This document shows, piece by piece, positions 6,775 to 14,202 of a stretch of 35,349 nt of DNA. Within the stretch, counting starts at the first letter, position 1. Each line of letters opens with the position of its first letter. Origin of the DNA: an uncultured Pseudomonadota bacterium (GTDB lineage: Bacteria > Myxococcota_A > UBA796 > SXON01); NCBI GenBank assembly GCA_903921785.1, contig CAIXRH010000267.1:1-35349 (forward strand). Direction: 5' to 3'. The notes under the pieces were generated by a model that searched no databases, had not been told where the DNA came from, and worked only from the letters and a program-made list of their open reading frames with translations. A program made the position numbers and the translations under genes.

Positions 6775-8249
6775 CAGTTCTCCTCCTGATCGATTTCGAG
6801 GCCCTTGTCCTTCGCAGGCGGGCCAGGCGGCGGGGTGGTCTGGGCGGGCGGGCCGGGGATCGTGCGGGTCTCGCCGTTCCAGGGCAGGGTGATCTCGGTG
6901 TCCCAACCCGGGTTGAACTCTCCGGGAGCGAGGCGCTTGGCGATGGAGAAGACCACGCGGCGGTTGGCGGCATCGTCGCCGATCTTCACCGGGCGAACCT
7001 CACCATACGCGCGGTACGCGAGGCGGGAGGGGGCCACGCCGCTCTCCACGAGCTCGCGGAAGACCGCCTCGGCGCGCTTGGCGGAGAGCGCGTAGTTGTA
7101 CTCGAACGAACCTTCTCCGGAGGCGTGCCCCTCGATGATGAGCGACTGGATGTCGGCGTTCTCGGAGAGGAGCTTCGCCACGAAGTCCAGCGTGGGCTGG
7201 GACTCGGGGAGGATCTGGTCGGTGCCGAGGCCGAACTGGATCGGGTCCCGGATGACGATCTCCTTCTGGGTGACCACCGCGAGCTCCTTCGGCTTCTCGG
7301 GCTCGGGGGGCGGCTCGGGCTCGGGAGCCTCGACGATCTTGTCGAGATCGGCGTCGGTGACCGTGCTCTGGAAGACGGGGGCGGGCGTGTTGTCGACCAC
7401 CTTCTCTTCGACCGGGGTCTTGTTGTAGGTGACGCCCGCCATCACCCGCAGGTCGGTGGCGCCGTAGCCGGCGGTGAGCCCGCGACCGCCGTAGAGATCG
7501 ACGGACCACTCCTTGGTGGCCTTGTACTGGGCGCCCGCGAGCACCTCCAGGGGCACACTCGCATCCGACGCGTAGTCGGACTCCAGGCCCACGCGCGTCA
7601 GCATCAGCACGTGGGGGCGGAGCTTGTCCTTGAGCAGGCCGTAGCTCACGTCCACCGCGGCGCTGAACTCCTGGCCGGCGGCGAGGGTCTGCTGCGTGGT
7701 GACCGGACCGCGGATGACGAAGCCGAGGTCGGCGGCGACACGCAGGTCCCCCGGCTTCACCGCCACCGACACGCCCGGCACGAACCGGGGGTTGATCTCG
7801 CCGAGGTAATGATCGGCGGAGGAGATGGGCACCAGCAGGTCGCCATGGGCGCCCACCGCGACCATCTTGTTGTTGAGAATCTCGTAGCGGACGCCGGCCG
7901 AGAGGTCTCCCGTGCCGAACCCATCGCCCGAGAGCTCGTCGATCTGGCTGCCCCAGGAGTACGCCAGGGGCAGCGAGGCGCGGATGGCGAGGCGCTTGGA
8001 CACGTCCATCGAGGCGCCGAGCTGGGCGTCGAAGCGGTTGGCGACCACCGCGCCGACCTCCTTCTCATCCACCACCAGCACCAACGGATTCATCTCGTAC
8101 TGCATGAAGATGCCAGCACGAATGTGGCCCTTCCGCTGAACCTCGGGCGCGTCGAGCCCCGGGGGCGCCGACGAGAAGCCCGTACGCGCCATCTCGATGT
8201 CGAGCGAGTACCCCCCGGCGTGGGCCAGGGCAGCCATGAGCAGGAACAA
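6774..8249 (-). CDS. OmpA-family outer-membrane protein
   Basis: The protein has 491 residues. The start is TTG 8249, the only in-frame start that leaves a signal peptide (MFLLMAALAHA); GGAGG lies 4 nt upstream. The next ATG (8237) would leave only six residues of leader. Residues about 12-300 look like a beta-barrel with alternating polar and hydrophobic strands. A Pro/Glu linker (EAPEPEPPPEPEKPKE) follows, then an OmpA C-terminal domain: IQFGLGTDQILPES, IIEGHASGEGSFEYNYALSAKRAEAV, RAYGEVRP and ANRRVVFSI. That domain binds peptidoglycan in known family members. After it comes a short Pro-rich tail. It is coupled by a 1-nt overlap to the TSP3-repeat gene, so the two probably act together at the envelope. 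Confidence 0.85.
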   Translation of the reverse strand: MFLLMAALAHAGGYSLDIEMARTGFSSAPPGLDAPEVQRKGHIRAGIFMQYEMNPLVLVVDEKEVGAVVANRFDAQLGASMDVSKRLAIRASLPLAYSWGSQIDELSGDGFGTGDLSAGVRYEILNNKMVAVGAHGDLLVPISSADHYLGEINPRFVPGVSVAVKPGDLRVAADLGFVIRGPVTTQQTLAAGQEFSAAVDVSYGLLKDKLRPHVLMLTRVGLESDYASDASVPLEVLAGAQYKATKEWSVDLYGGRGLTAGYGATDLRVMAGVTYNKTPVEEKVVDNTPAPVFQSTVTDADLDKIVEAPEPEPPPEPEKPKELAVVTQKEIVIRDPIQFGLGTDQILPESQPTLDFVAKLLSENADIQSLIIEGHASGEGSFEYNYALSAKRAEAVFRELVESGVAPSRLAYRAYGEVRPVKIGDDAANRRVVFSIAKRLAPGEFNPGWDTEITLPWNGETRTIPGPPAQTTPPPGPPAKDKGLEIDQEEN

Positions 8250-8500
8250 TTCGCCTCCGCGAACGACAGGGCCCCAGGTAGCGGGTCGGGGGGCTTCCGG
8301 CCAGCCTGAGGGCGCGTGCGCAGCGCCGGCTCGCTACGCAAATCGGGCGGCCGCTACCGCTGCGACGCGTTGTTCCCGCTCGCGTTGGTGCGATGCGCGG
8401 GCGCCACGACGGCGAGGAGCTGCGCCAGGATCTTCCGCGCGACCGCCCGCAACCCGAGCTCCCCCCGGAGCAGCTGCCCGAGCCGACGCCCCGTCGCCAC
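8250..8500. other. 251-nt intergenic gap upstream of the OmpA gene
   Basis: No coding frame or RNA is recognised. On the minus strand there are TA-starting hexamers (for example TACCTG, about 25 nt before TTG 8249), so a separate promoter for the OmpA-TSP3 pair is possible. None stands out enough to call. Confidence 0.3.
8254..8258 (-). promoter_or_regulatory. Ribosome binding site GGAGG deciding a TTG start
   Basis: GGAGG on the minus strand lies 4 nt upstream of TTG 8249 and supports this rare start for the OmpA gene. Confidence 0.5.
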
Positions 8501-11329
8501 TCAGAGCCCCACCGTGATCTCGGCGTACACGCTGCGTCCGGGCTGCGGCATCGCCGAGTCGGTCGCGTCGTCTCCGGTAGGCCAGCTCACCTGCCAGTCG
8601 AGGAGGTTTCGCACGCCGAGGGCCCAGTCCAGCTTCAGGCTCGGCACCGCGCCGGTGAGCGTGGCGTCCCAGAGCAGGGCGGGCGGGGTGGTGTCGCCGT
8701 CGTCGCCGAGCCGGCCGGTCTCGAACCGGAGCCGCGAGGAGCCGTTGACCTGGCCTGGGAGCAGCGGCGCCGCCGCCTTCAGCGATCCAAGGTACAACGG
8801 GCTGTTGGTGAGCGGGTCGTCGGCGAGCAGGTCCCCGGACGACGCGCGCTGGACCGACTGCGCCAACGCCACCATCCAGCCGCCGCGCCAGTCCCGCCGC
8901 AGCTCCACCTCCGCGCCGGCCGTCTGCACCGAGCTGGACTGGTTCGCGTAGACGAGGATGCCGTCGCCGCCTTCGTCGAGCGAGATGAGGTCGTCGATGT
9001 GGTCGTAGTACACGCTGGTCACCAACGAGCCGACCTCGCCGAACCGCGCGGTGTACTCCAACTCCCCCGTGAGGATCGTCTCGGGGACGAGCGAGGTCGG
9101 CGCCCGCTGGGTCACCCCGTCGTCGTTGTAGAACAGCTCGTACGGTGACGGCGCGCGGAACGCCCGACCGGCGAGGAGCTTCACCGTGTGGTTCTCCGCC
9201 GGCCGCAGGATCACCGCCGCGCGCGGGTTCACGGTGGCCCCGACCGAGCTGAACCAGTCCAGCCGCGCGCCGACGGACGCCGTGAGCGCCTTCCCGGCGT
9301 CGGCCTCCGCCACCGCGTACACGCCCGCGCTCTGGTAGATCGGGGTTTCATCCAGGTACGTGCCCTGGTCGTCGCGGCCGGTGAGCTCCGTTTGCACGTG
9401 GGCGTCGCCGGTGGCGCCGCCGGTGAGTCGGAACCAGGGCGCCACGGTGGCCGCCACCCGGGCTTCCGCGCCGAGCCACGTGCCGTCCCAGCGGTCCCGA
9501 ACGGCATAGCTGCCGCCGCCCTCCTCCTGGGTGTAGGGGTACACCCCCGCGAAGTCGTAACGGTCCACGTAGATTCGGGAGTAGAGCTGGGCGCGGGCGC
9601 CGAGGTGGGGCTCGTAGCGCAGCTCCGCGAAGGCGCGGGTGTCTTCGCTCTGGGCGCGGGGATCGCCCGGGATGGTCTCGTAGGCCCCGGTCGGAACGCG
9701 CTTGTCCCGGTAGTTCGCGTACACCTCGCCCGTCCACGGGCCGCTCCACACCTTCCCCCGCGCGCCGGCGGCTTCGGCCGAGTCGACCCAGGCGGCGTCC
9801 GCGGCCGTGGTGTTCATCGTCAGCCCGAGGTCCGGGGGGTCACCCTGGGCGAGCACCCCGTCCGCCGAGAGCCACCACCCGCCCTCGTCGCCGAACTTCC
9901 CCGAGGCGCTCCCGCGCGCTCGAGCCGCGGCGGGCGCGCCGGCCGCCAGCGACACATGGGAGCCGCGGGTGCTCTCGCGCTCGCGAGTGACCACGTTGAC
10001 CACCCCGAAGAACGCGTTGGACCCGTACAAGGCGCTGCCCGGGCCGCGCACCACCTCGATCCGCTCGACGTCCATGAGGTCGGGGAGGCCGTCGGCGCCC
10101 ACGTAGGAGCCCCCGAGCTGGTCGTCGTTGAGCGAGTGGCCGTCGAAGGTGGTCAGCAGCCGGTTGCCGTAGTCGCCGGGGCGGGAGAACCCGCGCACGC
10201 CGAGGTACTCGTACACCCGGTCGTTGCTCTGGTAGAACCCACGGGTTCCGCCGAGCGCGTCGTAGAGGCTCTGGTACCCGAAGGCGCGGATCTCCTCGGC
10301 GGAGATCAGCGTGACGCTCGCCGGGGCGTCCTCCACCGACTGCGTCTGCCGGCTCGCGGCCGTGACCTCCTGGAGCGGACGGAGCGCGGCGGCCACGCTC
10401 ACGCGCCCGTCGGCGTCGACCTCCACGGCCTGCTCATACGCGCGGTAGCCGGGCAGGCTCACCCGGAGCTGATGGTGCCCCGCCGGCACGCTCGGGAGCA
10501 CCGCCGGGGTGAACCCGGCCGCCTCCCCGTCGATCTCGATGAGCGCGCCCTTCTCCAGGGCGTCGACCACCACGGTGCCAGTGACCAGCGGCAGCTCCAC
10601 GACCGCGGGCACCTCGGCGTTCTCGCTGACCTGCACCAGCTGGCGCGCGGTGCGGTAGCCGGGCGCGCTCACGATGAGCATGTGGTTGCCCACGCCGAGG
10701 CGGGCGTCGCAGGGAACGGCGCAGGTGGGATCGGCGTCCTCGGCGTCCACCCGAACGATCGCGCCCTCGGGCTTGCCGGAGACCTTCACCGAGCCGAGCA
10801 CCGGCTGGAGTTGGAGGTCTGCGGCGACCTCCTTTCCGACCTGGGCCTTCACGTTGGTGGTCTGCGCTTCGTAGTAGCCCTCCGCGCGGAGGATGACGGT
10901 GTGCGCGCCGGGCTCCACGGCGAGCACGCGCGGGCTGGTGCCGCGGGCGCCGAGGTCCACCCGATCCAGGTAGATGCTGGCGCCTGGCGGGTCGCTGTCC
11001 ACGCGGACGAGCGCGACGCGCGGCCGGATGCGGGCGATCGCCTCGCGCGCCGCGGCCTGCTTCGCGGGATCGGTCTCCAGCGCGAGGTAGTCGTTGTAGT
11101 GACGGAACGCTTCGGGGAACCTCCCCATCTGTTCGTACACCAGCGCGATGTTGAAGCCGACGTTGCGGTTGGGCACCAGCCGGTTCGACGCGAGCAGGTG
11201 CTCCAGCGCGTCGTCGTAGTCGTGGTGCTGGTAGGCGGCGACGCCGAGGCGGAACTCGAGGTCGGCCTCCTCGGCGAGGTCGAGGCCAGGGTCGGCGGCG
11301 AGGGCCGCGCGGAAGAGCAGCATCCACAT
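8501..11329 (-). CDS. TonB-dependent receptor with N-terminal TPR and three PEGA-like domains
   Basis: The protein has 942 residues. A short signal peptide (MWMLLFRAALAA) is followed by TPR-type helices (about 20-100; EFRLGVAAYQHHDYDDALEH). Three PEGA-like beta domains follow: about 105-175 (DSDPPGASIYLDRVDLG), about 178-250 (GKPEGAIVRVDAEDADP, with two Cys) and about 252-320 (EKGALIEIDGEAAGFTPAVL). Then come LQEVTAASRQTQS, which may hold the TonB box, a plug domain (about 330-450; DAPASVTLISAEEIRAFGY, YLGVRGFSRPGDYGNR, IEVVRGPGSALYGSNAFFGV) and a barrel of about 490 residues ending YAEITVGL. Receptors often carry one N-terminal domain; TPR plus three PEGA modules is unusual. It starts 3 nt after the PEGA kinase gene, so the two are co-transcribed. 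The substrate is unknown. Confidence 0.82.
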   Translation of the reverse strand: MWMLLFRAALAADPGLDLAEEADLEFRLGVAAYQHHDYDDALEHLLASNRLVPNRNVGFNIALVYEQMGRFPEAFRHYNDYLALETDPAKQAAAREAIARIRPRVALVRVDSDPPGASIYLDRVDLGARGTSPRVLAVEPGAHTVILRAEGYYEAQTTNVKAQVGKEVAADLQLQPVLGSVKVSGKPEGAIVRVDAEDADPTCAVPCDARLGVGNHMLIVSAPGYRTARQLVQVSENAEVPAVVELPLVTGTVVVDALEKGALIEIDGEAAGFTPAVLPSVPAGHHQLRVSLPGYRAYEQAVEVDADGRVSVAAALRPLQEVTAASRQTQSVEDAPASVTLISAEEIRAFGYQSLYDALGGTRGFYQSNDRVYEYLGVRGFSRPGDYGNRLLTTFDGHSLNDDQLGGSYVGADGLPDLMDVERIEVVRGPGSALYGSNAFFGVVNVVTRERESTRGSHVSLAAGAPAAARARGSASGKFGDEGGWWLSADGVLAQGDPPDLGLTMNTTAADAAWVDSAEAAGARGKVWSGPWTGEVYANYRDKRVPTGAYETIPGDPRAQSEDTRAFAELRYEPHLGARAQLYSRIYVDRYDFAGVYPYTQEEGGGSYAVRDRWDGTWLGAEARVAATVAPWFRLTGGATGDAHVQTELTGRDDQGTYLDETPIYQSAGVYAVAEADAGKALTASVGARLDWFSSVGATVNPRAAVILRPAENHTVKLLAGRAFRAPSPYELFYNDDGVTQRAPTSLVPETILTGELEYTARFGEVGSLVTSVYYDHIDDLISLDEGGDGILVYANQSSSVQTAGAEVELRRDWRGGWMVALAQSVQRASSGDLLADDPLTNSPLYLGSLKAAAPLLPGQVNGSSRLRFETGRLGDDGDTTPPALLWDATLTGAVPSLKLDWALGVRNLLDWQVSWPTGDDATDSAMPQPGRSVYAEITVGL

Positions 11330-11332
11330 GGT

Positions 11333-12880
11333 TCAGCGCTCCATGCGCAGGCCATCGCCCGGCGGCGGCTGCGCGGGCGGACGTTTGCCCTCCGCGCGCT
11401 CCAGGCTGACCGCCACGGCGCCGTCCGGATCGGCGGCCTCCACGGTGACGGTGCGGCGTTTGTAGCCGGCGCGCACGAGCTCCACGGCGGCGCTCGTCTC
11501 CCCGAGCGGGAACGCCACGGTGTAAGGGGTGACCCCGACGGCCTTGCCGTCGATGCGCACCTCGGCACCCGCGGGGTCGCTGGTGAGGCGGACCTCGATG
11601 GGGGCGGCAAGGACCGGGGCGGTCGTGCCCCCGCTCCCGCCACCCGCGCCCGCACCGGCGGCACCGGCACCTGAACCGGCCGGCATCGTCCCGTTGCTCC
11701 CGCCCGCGTCCACGCTGGCCCCACCCCCAGCGCCAGCCGTCGACCCACCGCCCGCGAGGACAGCGCCAGGATCGTCAGGGAGCGGCGCGACCGGGTCCCG
11801 CGTGAGCCACCACACCCCGACGGCGGCGAGCACCAGAAAAATGGCCACCACCCCGGCGACGCCCACCGCAGCCACCAGCAGCCCGCCCGAACGAACGGTG
11901 CCCGGCGGGAGCGTGCCCATGCCCGTCGGCTGGGTGACCGTCTCCATCGGCAGGACCACGTCCAGGGTGGAGTCCGGCCCATCGACCGCACGAAACGGCC
12001 GCAGGGCGGCCAGGAGGGCGTCCGCGTCCGGGTAGCGTGCCGCCGGGTCCTTCTCCAGAAGCCGCCGCACCACCGCCTCGAGGCCGGCCGGCACCTGGTG
12101 ACGCGGGAGGAACGGCGGGAGCGGGTCGTTGAGGTGCATCAACAACGTGCGCATCGGCTCGTTGGACGAAAACGGCGCCGCGCCGGTGAGCAACTCCCAG
12201 AGGACGATGCCGAGGGCATAGAGGTCGGACCGACCGTCCACCGGCTGCTGGCGGATCTGCTCCGGGGCGGTGTACCGCGGCGAACCCACGAAGCTGCCGT
12301 CCGTCGTCAGCGACTCGGCCTCTTGCGCGAGCACCTTCGCCACGCCGAAGTCGAGCACCTTCACCGACTCGCCTTCGTCGGTCTGCATCAGCATGACGTT
12401 GCTGGGCTTGAGGTCCCGGTGAACCACGCCCGCGGCGTGCGCCTCGCGGAGGGAACGGGTGATCTCGTAGACCACCCGAGCGGCCCGCGGCGGCGTGAAC
12501 GGGCCCTCGCTTCGGAGCACCTGCGCGAGCGTGCGCCCGCGGACGAGCTCCATGACGATGTAGAAGGTAGGGTCGCCTCCCACGTCGATCGAGCCGTAGT
12601 CGTAGACGCTCACCGTGTTCGGGTGCGCGAGGCGGGCGCAGGTAGCCGCTTCGAGCAGGAACCGCTTCTCCAGGGCCGTCTCATCGAGGGCGGAGCCCAG
12701 CACCGGCCGCGTGAGGATCTTGAGCGCCACCTCACGCCCGAGAGGGAGCTGCTCCGCCCGGTAGATCCTCCCCATTCCGCCACGCGCCACCAACTCCACC
12801 ATCCGGTACTTGCCGGCCACCACGGCGCCCGCGAGCGGGTCGCCCGCGGGCATCGCAGAGTCAGTGGGCGGGTTGCGCAC
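11333..12880 (-). CDS. Transmembrane Ser/Thr protein kinase with PEGA domain
   Basis: The protein has 515 residues from GTG 12880, chosen because TACTTT lies 6 nt upstream; ATG 12853 is the alternative. The kinase domain spans about 24-295: Gly loop VARGGMGRIY, Lys54 in VALK, HRDLKPSN (Asp156), DFG (177-179) and APE (205-207), all intact. It is therefore a PknB/PASTA-type (Hanks) kinase that should be active. A transmembrane helix (about 332-359) is followed by a Gly/Ala/Ser-rich linker and a PEGA domain (about 427-495; LTSDPAGAEVRIDGKAVGVTP) on the far side of the membrane. The tail is Pro/Arg-rich. The downstream gene encodes a receptor that also has PEGA domains, which suggests shared ligand or surface contacts. 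Phosphorylation targets are unknown. Confidence 0.92.
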   Translation of the reverse strand: MRNPPTDSAMPAGDPLAGAVVAGKYRMVELVARGGMGRIYRAEQLPLGREVALKILTRPVLGSALDETALEKRFLLEAATCARLAHPNTVSVYDYGSIDVGGDPTFYIVMELVRGRTLAQVLRSEGPFTPPRAARVVYEITRSLREAHAAGVVHRDLKPSNVMLMQTDEGESVKVLDFGVAKVLAQEAESLTTDGSFVGSPRYTAPEQIRQQPVDGRSDLYALGIVLWELLTGAAPFSSNEPMRTLLMHLNDPLPPFLPRHQVPAGLEAVVRRLLEKDPAARYPDADALLAALRPFRAVDGPDSTLDVVLPMETVTQPTGMGTLPPGTVRSGGLLVAAVGVAGVVAIFLVLAAVGVWWLTRDPVAPLPDDPGAVLAGGGSTAGAGGGASVDAGGSNGTMPAGSGAGAAGAGAGGGSGGTTAPVLAAPIEVRLTSDPAGAEVRIDGKAVGVTPYTVAFPLGETSAAVELVRAGYKRRTVTVEAADPDGAVAVSLERAEGKRPPAQPPPGDGLRMER

Positions 12881-12886
12881 GTCACG

Positions 12887-12892
12887 AAAGTA
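12887..12892 (-). promoter_or_regulatory. -10-like element TACTTT, leaderless start of the kinase gene
   Basis: It lies 6 nt upstream of GTG 12880. The hexamer matches the TANNNT pattern. With 12925-12930 it forms a compact divergent promoter region of 56 nt between two start codons. Confidence 0.5.
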
Positions 12893-12924
12893 GCACAGTG
12901 CACGTCGAGCGGGACTTCCGTGGA

Positions 12925-12930
12925 TAGAAG
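12925..12930 (+). promoter_or_regulatory. -10-like element TAGAAG, leaderless start of the VTT gene
   Basis: It lies 6 nt upstream of GTG 12937. The context CGTGGATAGA (12919-12928) is identical to that at 34036-34045 before the MFS gene. Confidence 0.5.
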
Positions 12931-12936
12931 AGGCCC

Positions 12937-13515
12937 GTGCCTGACCCCACCGCTGACCCCGCCGAGATGAGCGCCCGCCAGATGTTGCTCCGCGTGGGGG
13001 GCTTCGCCGCGGTCCTGCTCGCGGGGGTCTTCGTGGTGGGAACCGTGTTCCGCGAACCGCTTTCTTCGGCGGGCGACGCGCTGGTGACCGCCGCCGGGCT
13101 CCCCGGGCTCGCCGCCCTGGTCGTGGCGTGCGATCCCCTCCCCGGCCTCGGCTTTCAACCCGGGCTACTCCTCGGCACGGCGGCCGCCGTTCCCGCGTGG
13201 GCGCTGTTCCTGATCACGGCGGCCTCCTCGTCCGCGTCGAGCGCAGCCGGTTGGTTCCTCGGCCACCACGGGAAGAACAACGATGTTCTACGCCGGTTCC
13301 TCCACACCACGGGCGCGCTGGGCGCGGTGTCGAAGTGGGGGGCGCGGGCGGTGGCCCTGGCTTCGGTCACCCCGCTTCCGTACGGGCTCGCCACCGTCGC
13401 GGCGGGGCTCACGGGGCTGCCGTTCCGGGTGTTCTTCGTGGCGTCGCTGGCGCGGTGGGTGAAGATCGCCTTGTCGCTCCTGGCGATCCAGGCCGGCTGG
13501 AACCTCGGCGGGTGA
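12937..13515 (+). CDS. VTT/DedA (SNARE-associated)-like membrane protein
   Basis: The protein has 192 residues. The GTG start is favoured by the element 6 nt upstream; ATG 12967 is an alternative. It has about five hydrophobic segments, with the first at about 17-37. The core ASSSASSAAGWFLGHHG followed by ARAVALASVTPLPYGLATVAAGLTGLPFRVF matches the VTT/YqaA pattern: a small-residue-rich re-entrant segment, then a conserved Pro and Gly-rich helix. Family members act in lipid scrambling or envelope homeostasis; E. coli DedA proteins affect undecaprenyl-phosphate recycling. It is divergent from the kinase operon and convergent with the peroxiredoxin-like gene. Its role here is unknown. Confidence 0.7.
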   Translation: MPDPTADPAEMSARQMLLRVGGFAAVLLAGVFVVGTVFREPLSSAGDALVTAAGLPGLAALVVACDPLPGLGFQPGLLLGTAAAVPAWALFLITAASSSASSAAGWFLGHHGKNNDVLRRFLHTTGALGAVSKWGARAVALASVTPLPYGLATVAAGLTGLPFRVFFVASLARWVKIALSLLAIQAGWNLGG

Positions 13516-13659
13516 GCCGCGGCGCGGCGGCCACGCGGCCCCGGCTCCGAAGGACGCTGCGGCGGGCTGGACCCGACGAGCCAGGACCCCGGGGGAGCGG
13601 GAGCGACCAGTACGCTGTCGCGCGGCCGGACCCCGCATCCCTCCTTGGTCTTTTCCCGA

Positions 13660-14190
13660 CTACATCGCTCCACGAGTGGCGCGCTGCAGCGCTTCGACCG
13701 ATCGGAGCACGGCCTCCACGCTCGGCCGACCGCGGTTGGAGAGCCGCACCTTCCGCTCGGGGTTGAGCAGGTAGAGCGCCGAGAGTCGCACCGGCTGGAG
13801 CGGCAGTTGCAAGCACGCGCCAAACATTCGCGCCACCGGACCGCCCCGGTCGGTGAGCATCGGGAACTCCAGGCCGAGCTCCTTCGCAAGCGCCGACTGA
13901 ACCGGCCCTTCGGCGGGGTGGATCGCGAACACCTTCACGTTGAGCCGGGCGAACTCGGCGAGGTGCGCCTGCAGCGCCTGGAGCTCGGCGCGGTCGAGCG
14001 GATCGGCCCCGTCGCTGTAGAAGAAAAGCACGGACCAATGCCGGCCATGGCGATGCCAGGAGTCGTCCCAGGACTGGAGGTGCCACTCCGGGGCGGTCTC
14101 CCCCTCGGGGAGAAGCGCCGGGTAGAGGCGGTCGCGGAGGGTGTCCTGGACGGGCGCCGGGAGGCGGCGGAGGGTCGAACGCAGTCCCAT
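13660..14190 (-). CDS. Peroxiredoxin-fold protein lacking the peroxidatic cysteine
   Basis: The protein has 176 residues. The AhpC/TSA pattern is clear: GETAPEWHLQSW near the N-terminus, the strand WSVLFFYSDGADPLDRAEL, then VKVFAIHPAEGPVQSALAKELGLEFPMLTD, a late ALYLLNPERKV and a helix VLRSVEALQ. In active peroxiredoxins the loop after the FYP strand reads like TPGCT. Here it is GADPLDRAEL, with no Cys. The only Cys is in FGACLQ, near residue 123. Peroxidase activity is therefore doubtful, and a binding or regulatory role is possible. The start is ATG 14190, with TAGCCG 6 nt upstream partly within the stop codon of the DUF2330 gene. No signal peptide is seen, so it is cytoplasmic. Confidence 0.72.
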   Translation of the reverse strand: MGLRSTLRRLPAPVQDTLRDRLYPALLPEGETAPEWHLQSWDDSWHRHGRHWSVLFFYSDGADPLDRAELQALQAHLAEFARLNVKVFAIHPAEGPVQSALAKELGLEFPMLTDRGGPVARMFGACLQLPLQPVRLSALYLLNPERKVRLSNRGRPSVEAVLRSVEALQRATRGAM

Positions 14191-14196
14191 GGCCCG

Positions 14197-14202
14197 CGGC
14201 TA
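14197..14202 (-). promoter_or_regulatory. -10-like element TAGCCG before the peroxiredoxin-fold gene
   Basis: It lies 6 nt upstream of ATG 14190. Its TAG is also the stop codon of the DUF2330 gene (14200-14202), so this is the least independent member of the set. Confidence 0.35.
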
